Under the pieces are notes generated by a model that saw nothing but the letters and a program-made list of their open reading frames with translations, had not been told where the DNA came from and ran no database searches. DNA of 64,000 nucleotides from Paraclostridium sordellii (lineage in GTDB: Bacteria > Bacillota > Clostridia > Peptostreptococcales > Peptostreptococcaceae), in the NCBI RefSeq assembly GCF_000953675.1, contig NZ_LN679998.1, forward strand, positions 643,911 to 707,910, written 5' to 3'. Within the stretch, counting starts at the first letter, position 1, and each line of letters begins with the position of its first letter. A program made the position numbers and the translations under genes. Shown here one piece after another: positions 25,673 to 34,931 of this stretch.

Positions 25673-26820
25673 TGACTTTTTCACAATATGGAGATTATTT
25701 TTATCTTTATATATTACTATTAACAGCAATACCAGCTATAATTTTAGGATTAAGTGGTAAAAATATAAAACGTTATGGAATGATAGCAACTGCATTTATG
25801 ATACTTTTAATTGTAGGAGTAAATGTCCATTTATCATTTTTAATAGGTTTTATAATAATAGAGGTTATAGTAGTTAAAGGGTATGAATATGTAAGAAAGA
25901 AGACAGATAGTAAGTTAGTATATAGAATATTTTTATTAGCATCCATGTCTCCTATTATAATAAATAAACTTTCACCATACACATCTTTTGGTGTTATAGG
26001 ATTCATTGGAATATCTTACTTAAACTTTAGAACAATACAAATGGTTATTGAAATTTATGATGGAGCAATAAAAGAGGTAAAGATATCAACAATGCTTTAC
26101 TTTGTATTATTTTTCCCAACATTAAGTTCAGGGCCAATAGATAGATCAAGAAGGTTTGAAAAAGATTTAGAAACTAAAATACCAAGAGATGAATATATAA
26201 ATGATTATTTGATTCCTGGAATAAAAAAGATATTTATGGGTATTGGATATAAATATGTTATAGCATTTTTAGTCAATACGTACTGGATGTCAAAAATACC
26301 ATCAGGAATAACTTTTGGACATGCCTTAAGTTATATGTATGCATATAGTTTATATCTATTCTTTGACTTTGGAGGATATAGTTTATTTGCAGTAGGTACA
26401 AGTTATATATTTGGAATAAAGGCTCCAGATAACTTTAATAAACCATTCATAAGTAAGGATATGAAGGAATTCTGGACAAGATGGCATATAAGTCTTTCTA
26501 GATGGTTTGGAGATTACATATTTTCAAGATATGTAATTGCGTCTATAAGAAAGAAAAGATTTAAAAATAGAGCTACAGCATCACATGTTGCTCAAATGAT
26601 AACAATGATTGTTATGGGATTTTGGCATGGATTAACGTGGTTTTATATAGTATACGGAATATATCAAGGAGCAGCACTTGTTTTAACTGATATATATCAA
26701 AAAAAATCAAAATTTTATAAAAAGCATAAAAAAGAAAAGTGGTTTGAAGTTGTGCAAATTGTTTTAACATTCCATATTGCATGCTTTGGATTATTAATTT
26801 TCTCAGGATACTTTGCTTAA
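25672..26820 (+). CDS. dltB: DltB, MBOAT D-alanyl transferase
   Basis: Membrane-bound O-acyltransferase that receives D-Ala from DltC on the inside and passes it across the membrane towards teichoic acid. About eleven helices. Seen: FFPTLSSGPIDRSRRF, WTRWHISLSRWFGDYIF and the active His in MGFWHGLTWFYIVYGIYQG. 382 residues, normal. Start overlaps the dltA stop. Confidence 0.97.
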   Translation: MTFSQYGDYFYLYILLLTAIPAIILGLSGKNIKRYGMIATAFMILLIVGVNVHLSFLIGFIIIEVIVVKGYEYVRKKTDSKLVYRIFLLASMSPIIINKLSPYTSFGVIGFIGISYLNFRTIQMVIEIYDGAIKEVKISTMLYFVLFFPTLSSGPIDRSRRFEKDLETKIPRDEYINDYLIPGIKKIFMGIGYKYVIAFLVNTYWMSKIPSGITFGHALSYMYAYSLYLFFDFGGYSLFAVGTSYIFGIKAPDNFNKPFISKDMKEFWTRWHISLSRWFGDYIFSRYVIASIRKKRFKNRATASHVAQMITMIVMGFWHGLTWFYIVYGIYQGAALVLTDIYQKKSKFYKKHKKEKWFEVVQIVLTFHIACFGLLIFSGYFA

Positions 26821-26837
26821 AATAGGGAGGAATAAAA

Positions 26838-27068
26838 ATGCAAGAAACAGTTATATCAATATTTGAAGATGTTTTAGGTTGTGATGAAATAAGAGAAGAT
26901 TTAGACCTTAATCTATTTGATGCAGGTCTTTTAGATTCATTAGCAATAATAGAAGTATTACTTGAAATAGAAGAGAGATTATCAATAACACTTCAACCTA
27001 CAGATTTAGAGAGAAGTGATATGGCAACAGTAAATAACTTAACTAAGTTCTTAGAAGCAAGAAAATAG
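26838..27068 (+). CDS. dltC: D-alanyl carrier protein
   Basis: Acyl-carrier-like protein of 76 residues; phosphopantetheine attaches at S34 in LFDAGLLDSLAIIEV. It delivers D-Ala thioester from DltA to DltB. Last gene of the operon; a strong terminator follows at once. D-alanylation lowers the negative charge of the wall and protects against cationic peptides. Confidence 0.96.
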   Translation: MQETVISIFEDVLGCDEIREDLDLNLFDAGLLDSLAIIEVLLEIEERLSITLQPTDLERSDMATVNNLTKFLEARK

Positions 27069-27072
27069 TATA

Positions 27073-27109
27073 ATAAAAAAAGGAGGAATTTCCTCCTTTT
27101 TTTATTATA
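27073..27109. terminator. Bidirectional terminator after dltC
   Basis: AAAAAAAGGAGGAA pairs with TTTCCTCCTTTTTTT; both flanks fit, serving dltC and the convergent minus-strand gene. Confidence 0.88.
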
Positions 27110-27407
27110 ATACTTCCATATAATCCATATATTCCATTATATCGTTATAAATTTCAAATACAGGACCTATATTTTTCATAGTATTGTCGAAGTATAATTT
27201 TATGACATCTTCAGTTTTATAAAGTATAAGTTCTTTATTATCTTGGTTTATAAATGATATTGTTTTTTCGCTATTATACTCATCAACGTCGATAGTTTTT
27301 ACCATACAATTATGTTTACTTATTTTTGTTGCTATGTTAAATAATAAATCATCAGTACAATTTTCTAGCTGTAATACTAAGCAGTGATATGTAGTTTTAA
27401 AATTCAT
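27105..27407 (-). CDS. Hypothetical 100-residue protein
   Basis: Not recognised. Soluble, acidic, no signal peptide. The start MNFKTTYHCLVLQLENCTDDLLFNIA and the later VDVDEYNSEK suggest a small alpha/beta fold. AAGGAGG lies 7 bases ahead of the ATG on the minus strand, so it is very likely translated. It converges with dltC and diverges from murJ; no role in either pathway can be claimed. Confidence 0.75.
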   Translation of the reverse strand: MNFKTTYHCLVLQLENCTDDLLFNIATKISKHNCMVKTIDVDEYNSEKTISFINQDNKELILYKTEDVIKLYFDNTMKNIGPVFEIYNDIMEYMDYMEVL

Positions 27408-27588
27408 AATAAACCTCCTTGGACAAAGTCGAATTTTAGTATATAATAATACTCTACTAAAAATTTTACCACATTTAGTCAGAAAAACAAATTTGCAAAT
27501 TATATAAAAATAAATATATAATATATAAGATAGACTAGATATGGAAATAACTAATTTATACTTATAATTTTTTAGAGGAGAGAAATTT

Positions 27589-29136
27589 ATGTCAAAGGTT
27601 GCAAAAGCAGCAGTAGGTCTTATGGCTGCTACATTAATAGCTAAGATATTAGGATTTGGGCGTGAGTTAGCCTTAGCTTCGGCGTATGGTGCAGGTGGAA
27701 CAAGTGATGCGTTCTTAGTAGCTATGAATATACCCGCAGTTATATTTTCAGCAATAGGGACATCCCTAGGAACAGCATTTATACCACTTTACTGTGATGT
27801 AGATGCTAAAATCGGGAAGAAAGCTTCACTTAAATTTACAAATAATGTACTTAATATAGTTGTTTTGATGTGTTTGATTGTTTCAGTTATAGGAGTTGTA
27901 TTTACAGGTCCTATAGTTAAATTATTTGCAGTTGGATTTGAAGGAAAAACATTGACAGATGCTATATATTTTACAAGAGTATTAATTCTTGGAATGGGAT
28001 TTTTGGGAATTAGTTATATAATGATGGCATTCTTACAAGTTAAAGGAAACTTCGTAATTCCTGGATTAATGTCTGTTCCATACAATATTCTTATAATAGT
28101 TTCTATATTTGCAAGTGTTTATATAAATCCAAATATTTTACCTTGGGGGACTTTATTTGGATTATCACTACAATTTATATTTCAATATCCGTTTGCGCGT
28201 AAAAATGGATTTAGATATAAACCAACTATAGATTTAAAAGATCCATACTTAAAGAGAATGATTTGGTTAATAGGTCCTGTTTTAATAGGAGTTGCAGTTA
28301 CACAAGTTAATGCTATTGTTGATAGAACTATAGCATCAACACTAGTAGCAGGAAGTATATCTGCACTTAACTATGCGACTAAGTTAAATCAATTTGTTAT
28401 GGGAATGTTTATAGTTTCTATATCTTCTGTTATATACCCTATGCTTTCTAAGTTATCTACAGAAAATAATAAAAAGAAATTTAAACAATCTATAGTAACA
28501 TCAATAAATGTAGTTATTTTAATAATTATACCAATATCAGTAGGAGCTATAATATTGGCTCATCCTATAGTTAAACTGTTATTCCAAAGAGGTGAGTTTG
28601 ATGCTAGAGCAACTGAAATGACAGCTATAGCATTAATATTCTATTCAGTTGGAATGTTAGGATTTGGTCTAAGAGATATTTTAGGAAAGATATTTTACTC
28701 ATTACAAGATACAAAAACACCTATGATAAATGGAATAATAGCAATGATTTTAAATATAGTGTTAAACTTAGCATTTGTAAAGTTTACAAACATGCAATTA
28801 GGAGGTTTAGCATTTGCAACTAGTATATCTTCACTTGTTACAATAGCTTTATTATCTGTAAGTTTAAGAAAGAAGATTGGAGCATTTGGAGGAAAGAAGA
28901 TAATATCTGTTTTAATAAAATCGATAATATCAGCTCTTTTAATGGCCCTTGTAACTAAGGTTACGTATAACCTGATTGATGGAATTTTAAGTGCAGGGTT
29001 CATCCAAGATGCAATTAAATTAGGAGTATCTGTAGGGTTAGGAGCTATAGTATATGGAGTTAGTATAATAATTTTTAGAGTAAATGAAGTTAGACTGTTA
29101 TATCAAATGTTAGCAGGAAAACTTAAACGTAAATAA
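27589..29136 (+). CDS. murJ: Lipid II flippase MurJ
   Basis: MOP-superfamily membrane protein of 515 residues with about fourteen helices that moves lipid II across the membrane for wall growth. Seen: MVATLIAKILGFGRELALA-like start (AATLIAKILGFGRELALASA), the GGTSDAFLVAMNIP motif, TAFIPLY, and the conserved Arg-rich cavity residues such as DRTIAS. Bacterial MurJ-type rather than polysaccharide RfbX by the RE and GTSDAF motifs. It stands alone between terminators. Clostridia often have several MOP flippases, so redundancy is possible. Confidence 0.93.
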   Translation: MSKVAKAAVGLMAATLIAKILGFGRELALASAYGAGGTSDAFLVAMNIPAVIFSAIGTSLGTAFIPLYCDVDAKIGKKASLKFTNNVLNIVVLMCLIVSVIGVVFTGPIVKLFAVGFEGKTLTDAIYFTRVLILGMGFLGISYIMMAFLQVKGNFVIPGLMSVPYNILIIVSIFASVYINPNILPWGTLFGLSLQFIFQYPFARKNGFRYKPTIDLKDPYLKRMIWLIGPVLIGVAVTQVNAIVDRTIASTLVAGSISALNYATKLNQFVMGMFIVSISSVIYPMLSKLSTENNKKKFKQSIVTSINVVILIIIPISVGAIILAHPIVKLLFQRGEFDARATEMTAIALIFYSVGMLGFGLRDILGKIFYSLQDTKTPMINGIIAMILNIVLNLAFVKFTNMQLGGLAFATSISSLVTIALLSVSLRKKIGAFGGKKIISVLIKSIISALLMALVTKVTYNLIDGILSAGFIQDAIKLGVSVGLGAIVYGVSIIIFRVNEVRLLYQMLAGKLKRK

Positions 29137-29138
29137 AT

Positions 29139-29173
29139 AAAAAGCTACAACTACATAGTTGTAGCTTTTTTGA
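29139..29173. terminator. Intrinsic terminator after murJ
   Basis: AAAAAGCTACAACTA pairs with TAGTTGTAGCTTTTTT. Confidence 0.88.
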
Positions 29174-29247
29174 TATTCATTATTTTAAAGGGGATTTGAT
29201 AGACTATATAGAAATGATATAGTAATAAAACTTATAGTGGTGATAAT

Positions 29248-29859
29248 ATGAAAAATGATTTAAATGAAGGTAACTATAAACTTGTTTTAGAAAATTTAAT
29301 CATGAAATTCAAGTCTTTAAATCCAATAGTGATATCAAAACTAACAAATTCTTTTTACAATAATAAAAGTAATACCTTTAAGCTCAGATTTTTAGATAGT
29401 AATATATATATTCATTATCCAAGTGGAGTGATTTATAAAAATAATAAAAAGTTAAATGAAGATATATCTTTAAATATATTAGTTATAAGATTTTTAATTA
29501 ATGGTATATATAAAAATCAAACTAATATATATTTATCATATAAGGAAACAGCTGGAGGCTATGTTTACTATTCAAACTTTAAGTCAAGAACTATAAAATA
29601 TTTTATAAATAAATACAAGGATGATTTCAATTTACTAAAAAAACACATGGAAAAAATTAAAGCTGAAAAACTAGACATGGGAGATATATCTTATAAAGTA
29701 AGGTTTTTAAATGAAATATATGTTGTATTTATTTTATGGTATGGGGACGAAGAATTTGAAGCTGAAGGAAATATATTATTTGATTACAATATTAATAGCT
29801 ACTTTAATGCAGAAGATTTAGCTGTAATACCAGATATAATATTAAATAATTTAAAATAA
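29248..29859 (+). CDS. DUF3786-type protein
   Basis: 203 residues, soluble. The C-terminal third VVFILWYGDEEFEAEGNILFDYNIN, followed by SYFNAEDLAVIP, matches the pattern of the DUF3786 family (GDEEF...LFD...E-D), found in anaerobes and often near corrinoid or Fe-S enzymes; function unknown. No such enzyme is next to it here. The N-terminal part contains strands and Lys-rich loops. Ribosome site GTGGTGA is weak but well spaced. Confidence 0.75.
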   Translation: MKNDLNEGNYKLVLENLIMKFKSLNPIVISKLTNSFYNNKSNTFKLRFLDSNIYIHYPSGVIYKNNKKLNEDISLNILVIRFLINGIYKNQTNIYLSYKETAGGYVYYSNFKSRTIKYFINKYKDDFNLLKKHMEKIKAEKLDMGDISYKVRFLNEIYVVFILWYGDEEFEAEGNILFDYNINSYFNAEDLAVIPDIILNNLK

Positions 29860-29936
29860 ATAATTGGATTAGGATGTCATTAATTGTTAATTATCATAAT
29901 ATATACTATTAATACTTTGTAGGAGGTATGAACTGC

Positions 29937-30059
29937 ATGAATATATCAAGATGTATAGGAAATGTTAAAAGAAAACAAAGCAAAGTTTACACATTAATAG
30001 CTATATTAGACGTGGTAGTTTTAGGGGCATCTTTTGGAATTATATTAGCTAACTTGTAA
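29937..30059 (+). CDS. Small single-pass membrane protein (40 residues)
   Basis: A short gene: a basic N-terminus with GNVKRKQSKVYT, then one helix (about residues 18-39, from LIAILDVVVL to IILANL). AGGAGG at 29921-29926 is 10 bases ahead of this ATG; an earlier in-frame ATG at 29928 is only one base from it, so it is rejected as a start. A terminator follows 5 bases after the stop, so it is a compact single-gene unit. Role unknown; possibilities include a membrane regulator or toxin-like peptide. Confidence 0.68.
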   Translation: MNISRCIGNVKRKQSKVYTLIAILDVVVLGASFGIILANL

Positions 30060-30063
30060 AATT

Positions 30064-30093
30064 AAAGACTATCTCAGATGAGATAGTCTTTTA
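30064..30093 (+). terminator. Intrinsic terminator after the small membrane gene
   Basis: AAAGACTATCTCA pairs with TGAGATAGTCTTTT. Confidence 0.85.
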
Positions 30094-30151
30094 CTTTGAT
30101 TATTATCATTAAATATGATTATATATTATATATAGTTAAGGAGGAGAGAAA

Positions 30152-30709
30152 ATGAATTTTATAGAAGTTATAAAAAAGTATGAACCTATTAATGAGCAAG
30201 AAATAAATGATAAAAGTTTAATATTAAAATGCATTAATGAATATGAAAATATATTAAGTAGAGAAAATGAACTTTGTCATATGACTAGTTCTGGATTTAT
30301 AGTAAATAAAAATAGAGATAAGGTACTTATGATTCATCATAATATATATAATTCATGGGGATGGACAGGTGGTCATGCAGATGGAGATTCGGATTTATTA
30401 CATGTAGCTATAAAAGAAGCTAGAGAAGAAACAGGATTAAAAAATGTAAGACCTATAACAAATGAAATATGCTCGATTGAAATTTTGCCAGTAAGTGCGC
30501 ATGTAAAAAAAGGTAAATATGTATCAGCTCATTTACATCTATCTATTGCCTATATATTAGAAGCAGATGAAAGTGAAAAAGTACATATAAAAGCAGATGA
30601 AAATAGTGGCGTTAAATGGATATGTATGAATCAAATAGAATCTTATGTGAATGAAAAACACATGATAAGTGTTTATAATAAACTTATAAAAAAAGCTAAA
30701 TCATTATAA
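30152..30709 (+). CDS. Nudix hydrolase
   Basis: 185 residues with the Nudix box GHADGDSDLLHVAIKEAREETG (G...REETG with Glu ligands for Mg2+), which hydrolyses a nucleoside diphosphate linked to some group. The Nudix fold begins at about residue 45; the first 40 residues form a helical extension. The WGWTGGHADG lead-in is common in the clostridial members. The substrate cannot be told from sequence. Ribosome site AAGGAGGAG. It converges with the next gene over a shared terminator. Confidence 0.92.
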   Translation: MNFIEVIKKYEPINEQEINDKSLILKCINEYENILSRENELCHMTSSGFIVNKNRDKVLMIHHNIYNSWGWTGGHADGDSDLLHVAIKEAREETGLKNVRPITNEICSIEILPVSAHVKKGKYVSAHLHLSIAYILEADESEKVHIKADENSGVKWICMNQIESYVNEKHMISVYNKLIKKAKSL

Positions 30710-30710
30710 C

Positions 30711-30758
30711 AAAAAATACTAGGACTTAAAAGAAACTAATAAGTCCTAGTATTTTTTT
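30711..30758. terminator. Bidirectional terminator
   Basis: AAAAAATACTAGGACTTA pairs with TAAGTCCTAGTATTTTTT around a 12-base loop. Shared by the Nudix gene and the minus-strand gene. Confidence 0.88.
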
Positions 30759-31491
30759 AATCCAATATATTAGAATCTAAATTACAACATTTTATTAGTT
30801 TGTATAATTTATCTTTTGGATGAGATTTTTTATTTTTACATTTAGAAGTTTGAATTGAAAACTCCTTATGCTCTTCTGTATCTTTTGGGAAATATTTATA
30901 TATAGATAAGTTAGTTAGATTATCATCATCATTAAAATTCATATATTTAATATACTGTGTGATTAGTTTTTTATTTTCTTCTAATAAATTGCAAATTTTA
31001 TCTCTTACTGTATGCAAATCTATCAATAGATTTTGAGTATTTAAATCTAGTTCATCATTTATAAATATATAATCTCTAGAACTATTGGTAAGCAAAGATA
31101 ATATATCATATTGAGTGTGCTTAATTTTATATACTAGATTATTATATAAAAAGAATAAACTTCCAAAGTTTTTTTCTTCTTCAAACTCACCGTTTAAAAT
31201 TAATCTAATAGAATTTAGATCTTTTAGTGAATTAATTGTAAGTTGAGTACCTTTATTAAAAACAATATTTATAGGAAAATTAATCTCTTTAGGGTTTACA
31301 GTATCTAATAATATGCTATCTTTAACTTTAAAGAACTCATCACCTTGATAAATGATAAAATTTTCACCATAGTTGTAATAAAGTGTTTTTACTGGAAGTT
31401 TATCGCCAAAATTAAATTCATTTAGCTTATCGCAAGATTTTATTATTTTATTATTATTTAATATTGGATAATAGAAACATTCAAATAACAT
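30757..31491 (-). CDS. Hypothetical 244-residue protein
   Basis: Not recognised. Soluble, no signal. The first 170 residues alternate short strands and acidic loops (YYNYGENFIIYQGDEFFKVKD, INFPINIVFNKGTQ). A helix spans about residues 155-190 (LIDLHTVRDKICNLLEENKK), and the tail is Lys/Cys-rich (CKNKKSHPKDK, then CC). AGGAGG precedes the ATG. The Cys near the end could bind metal but the pattern is incomplete. Confidence 0.72.
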   Translation of the reverse strand: MLFECFYYPILNNNKIIKSCDKLNEFNFGDKLPVKTLYYNYGENFIIYQGDEFFKVKDSILLDTVNPKEINFPINIVFNKGTQLTINSLKDLNSIRLILNGEFEEEKNFGSLFFLYNNLVYKIKHTQYDILSLLTNSSRDYIFINDELDLNTQNLLIDLHTVRDKICNLLEENKKLITQYIKYMNFNDDDNLTNLSIYKYFPKDTEEHKEFSIQTSKCKNKKSHPKDKLYKLIKCCNLDSNILD

Positions 31492-31703
31492 AAAATCCTC
31501 CTATTTAATTGGTTAAATTGTTAAAAAAATATTTATATCTATACTTTAAATATAGCTAATAATAACTAGTCTTTCAAGTTTATTCATACAATAAAATAGT
31601 ATGGAAAGTATCAATAAATGACATAAAGATTTATATGGTTATTTATAGTGATTAGAACTATAATATTACTATATGCAAATTAAAATATAGGGGGATAAGA
31701 ATA

Positions 31704-32642
31704 GTGAAATTTATAGATTTACATTGCGACACAATAGATAGATTATTAGTTGATAAAAATGATAATAAGTTAAACAAAAATTTACATTGTGTAGATATAG
31801 AAAAGCTTATAAAAGGTGAATGTCTAGCACAAACCTTTGCTTTGTATGTTGATATTGATGAACATACAGATCCTTATTTGCACTGTATGGATATGGCAAA
31901 AAAATTTCATGAAGAAATTAAATTAAATAGTGATTTAATAAATCTAGCAACTAATTATAAACAAATAATTGAAAATGAAAAAAATAATAAGATAAGTGCA
32001 TTATTAGCAATAGAAGAAGGTGCAGTTTTAGAAGGAGATATAAATAAATTAATAGAGTTTTACAATTTAGGAGTTAGAATGATTACATTAACTTGGAATC
32101 ATGAAAATGAAATAGGATACCCTCATGTTAGACCGGAATTTAAAGAAAAAGGGTTAAAAGCATTTGGATTAGAAGTAGTTGAAAAAATGAATGAATTAGG
32201 TATGATTGTAGATGTATCACATTTATCAGATTCAGGGTTTTATGATGTAGCTAAAATGTCTAAGAAACCATTTATAGCAACTCACTCTAATGCTAGATTT
32301 ATAACTAATCATAGTAGAAATTTAACTGATGATATGATTAAAGTTTTAGCAAATAAAGGTGGAGTGACAGGAATAAACTTCTGTAGTGCATTTATTGGAA
32401 ATACGTCAATGGCAATGATAGATGATATGGTAAAACATATAAAACATATAAAAAATGTAGGTGGAATTGAATCAATTGCGTTAGGTTCAGATTTTGATGG
32501 TATAGATTGCCCTGTTGAAATTAAAGATGTTAGTGAGATGGGAAAACTAGCAATTAAATTAGAACAAGAAGGTTTCACGATAGATGAAATTGAGAAGATA
32601 TACTATAAAAATGCTTTAAGGGTAATAAAAGATGTTATGTAA
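31704..32642 (+). CDS. Membrane dipeptidase (M19, renal dipeptidase family)
   Basis: 312-residue zinc dipeptidase of amidohydrolase fold; family members cleave dipeptides, including D-amino-acid types. Seen: the metal pair DLHCDTID at residue 4-11, the bridging Glu in LLAIEEGAVLEGD, DVSHLSDSGF and THSNARFITNHSRN with the two further His ligands, and ALGSDFDGID with the Asp. All metal ligands are present. The start is GTG after GGGGGA. In bacteria it is cytoplasmic despite the family name. Confidence 0.93.
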   Translation: MKFIDLHCDTIDRLLVDKNDNKLNKNLHCVDIEKLIKGECLAQTFALYVDIDEHTDPYLHCMDMAKKFHEEIKLNSDLINLATNYKQIIENEKNNKISALLAIEEGAVLEGDINKLIEFYNLGVRMITLTWNHENEIGYPHVRPEFKEKGLKAFGLEVVEKMNELGMIVDVSHLSDSGFYDVAKMSKKPFIATHSNARFITNHSRNLTDDMIKVLANKGGVTGINFCSAFIGNTSMAMIDDMVKHIKHIKNVGGIESIALGSDFDGIDCPVEIKDVSEMGKLAIKLEQEGFTIDEIEKIYYKNALRVIKDVM

Positions 32643-32645
32643 AAT

Positions 32646-32679
32646 AAAAAAAGCCATGTATTAATACATGGCTTTTTAT
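32646..32679. terminator. Bidirectional terminator
   Basis: AAAAAGCCATGTATT pairs with AATACATGGCTTTTT. Shared by the dipeptidase and the convergent secreted-protein gene. Confidence 0.88.
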
Positions 32680-33026
32680 TATTTTATTAATTCTAAGTAT
32701 CCACTTGGGTGGAAGTTGTATATTTGAGATGTATTTTGGTCAACAAAGTATCCCATATCAGTATCTACATCTGGTAAGAATACATATCCTTTTAAACCTT
32801 TTTCCTGTAAAGCTTTAAAATTGTCTGAAGTTCCTTTAAATATATAATTAACTTTATTGTTAAAGTTTGTTAAAAGCTTCTGTGCATCAGCTTGAGTTAG
32901 TGTTTTTTGTTGTTCTTGTTGTACAGAAGTTTTACTATTATCTTGTGCGAAAGATACTTCAGGAGTAGGATTCATTAATAATAAACCTCCAACTAATATA
33001 GATAAAACTAATATTGATTTTTTCAT
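32679..33026 (-). CDS. Small secreted protein, hypothetical
   Basis: 115 residues with a clear signal peptide (KKSILVLSILVGGLLLMN, cut near SFA-QD at residue 27). The mature part is a Gln-rich linker (SVQQEQQKTLTQADAQKLL) then a compact domain ending VDQNTSQIYNFHPSGYLELIK. No Cys, no wall anchor. It looks like a small extracellular protein of unknown role. AGAGGT is the ribosome site. It diverges from lytS across 235 bases. Confidence 0.8.
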   Translation of the reverse strand: MKKSILVLSILVGGLLLMNPTPEVSFAQDNSKTSVQQEQQKTLTQADAQKLLTNFNNKVNYIFKGTSDNFKALQEKGLKGYVFLPDVDTDMGYFVDQNTSQIYNFHPSGYLELIK

Positions 33027-33186
33027 ATGTAAAACCTCTTTTCTTTATATAATTTATTATTTTTATGATTTCTTTTGTCTTTCTATAATTAAATATTAAC
33101 ATAAAAAAAATTACGATAACAGTTACACCCTTGTTACTTTGGGTTACGAAATTGTAATTAAAAAAATGTTTAAATTTCAACTTGTT

Positions 33187-33212
33187 AGAGAGTAAATATA
33201 TACTCTTTTTTA
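33187..33212 (+). terminator. Hairpin with T-tract upstream of lytS
   Basis: AGAGTA pairs with TACTCT around six bases and is followed by TTTTTT. No plus-strand gene lies upstream, so this could be an attenuator in the lytS leader or the end of a short RNA. Confidence 0.5.
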
Positions 33213-33261
33213 ATACTATTATATAATTAGAATATGTGTAATTTATCTATGGAGGTATTTT

Positions 33262-34920
33262 ATGACTACATGGAGTATAGTTTTGAGTTTAATGGAAAAA
33301 ACCAGCCTTTTAATAGTAATTTTAATTTTAATAAGCAAAATTAAGTTTTTTAGAAAAATATTACAAAGTGAGCAAAATAATAAAATAAATTTAATTGTAA
33401 TTTCAGGCATTTTTACAGTGATAGCTATTATAGGTACGTATATAGGAATTGATGTTAATGGGTCTATAGCAAATGTAAGAAATATTGCTATAGTATCTGG
33501 AGGGTTATTATTTGGACCTGTAGTAGGCATAATTTCAGGCCTAATTGCAGGTTTGCATAGATTCCTTTTAGATGTAAATGGGATAACATCACTTCCATGT
33601 CTTATAACAAGTATAACAGCAGGTATTATATCTGGATACTTATGTAATAAAATAGATAACAACAAAAAATGGATAATAGGTATTATATGTGGAATTTTTA
33701 TTGAAAGTATAAGTATGGAACTTATATTGGTTTTATCTAGACCACATAGTGAAGCCAATTTAATAGTACATTACATTTATTTGCCTATGGTTATAGGTCA
33801 AATTGGTACAGGCTTTTTAATATCTATTCTTCAAAGCTTAAAAAGAGAAAAAGAAGAAATTGCTGCACAACAAGCAAAATTAGCATTAGATATAGCAAAT
33901 AAGACACTTCCATACTTTAGGAATATAAATACCGAATCTTTAAATACTGTGTGTAAAATAATAAAAGAAGATATAGATGCAGATGCGGTATCTATAACAG
34001 ATAAAAATAATGTACTTGCTTATGTAGGAATAGGTGAAGAATATTTTAAAAATAAATTTAAGAGTTTAAGTAATATAACTAAAGAGTGTATATACAGTGG
34101 AAATATTAGATACATAAAGGAAGATAAGGAAGAATATTTAGCAGATAAAAAAACTCAATTAAAAACTGCTATGATAATTCCATTAAAAGAAAAAAATGAA
34201 GTGGTAGGGACTTTAAAGATTTATTATTCAAGGCAAAGAGAAATAACAGATTCTCAACAAGCATTAGCTATAGGTTTATCCCAGATGATATCTACATTGA
34301 TGGAAGTTTCTAAGGTAGAAAAAATGAAAGAAGCAGCAAATAAAGCTGAAATAAAAGCTTTACAAACTCAAATAAATCCACATTTTCTATTTAATGCATT
34401 AAATACAATCACATCTTTTATAAGAATTAATCCTGATACAGCTAGAAATTTGATTATAAATTTAGCTACTTTTTTAAGATATAACTTGGAATTTAGTGAT
34501 ACCACAATCGATATAACTAAAGAGTTAGAACAAGTTAAAGCTTATGTTGAAATAGAAAAAGCGAGGTTTAAAGATAAGTTAAATGTTATCTATGATATAG
34601 ATGAAAATATAGATGTTAAAATACCTAGTTTAATAATACAACCATTAGTTGAAAATGCAATTATACATGGTATAAGAGCAAACGGAGGATTAGGAACAGT
34701 TAAAATAACAGTACAAAACATCAACAATAAAACTTTAGTAAGTGTAGAAAATGATGGAGTTACAATTGATAGTGATATAATAAAAAAGGTTAGAAGTGGG
34801 AATATGCCAGAAAATAAAATTGGATTATATAATGTTCACCTAAGGATAAAACTTATGTATGGAAATGGTTTAACAATAAGACAACTAAATCCTGGAACAA
34901 AAATAGAATTTTCAGTATAG
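33262..34920 (+). CDS. lytS: LytS-type sensor histidine kinase
   Basis: 552 residues. The N-terminal 5TM-LYT region (about residues 1-195, with DVNGSIANVRNIAIVSGGLLFG and GLIAGLHRFLLD), then a GAF-like domain (about 210-350), the phospho-acceptor helix with H374 in NPHFLFNALNTI, and a HATPase domain with the N-box VENAIIHGI and G-box KIGLYNVHLR. This is the LytS/YehU class, which in several bacteria senses pyruvate or a change in membrane potential. It is coupled to the regulator 12 bases downstream. A ribosome site GGAGGT precedes the ATG. Confidence 0.94.
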   Translation: MTTWSIVLSLMEKTSLLIVILILISKIKFFRKILQSEQNNKINLIVISGIFTVIAIIGTYIGIDVNGSIANVRNIAIVSGGLLFGPVVGIISGLIAGLHRFLLDVNGITSLPCLITSITAGIISGYLCNKIDNNKKWIIGIICGIFIESISMELILVLSRPHSEANLIVHYIYLPMVIGQIGTGFLISILQSLKREKEEIAAQQAKLALDIANKTLPYFRNINTESLNTVCKIIKEDIDADAVSITDKNNVLAYVGIGEEYFKNKFKSLSNITKECIYSGNIRYIKEDKEEYLADKKTQLKTAMIIPLKEKNEVVGTLKIYYSRQREITDSQQALAIGLSQMISTLMEVSKVEKMKEAANKAEIKALQTQINPHFLFNALNTITSFIRINPDTARNLIINLATFLRYNLEFSDTTIDITKELEQVKAYVEIEKARFKDKLNVIYDIDENIDVKIPSLIIQPLVENAIIHGIRANGGLGTVKITVQNINNKTLVSVENDGVTIDSDIIKKVRSGNMPENKIGLYNVHLRIKLMYGNGLTIRQLNPGTKIEFSV

Positions 34921-34931
34921 GAGGATAGAAA

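Noticed and set aside
33243-33758. 171-residue minus-strand frame over the start of lytS
   Set aside because: Hydrophobic shadow of the membrane helices of lytS on the opposite strand.
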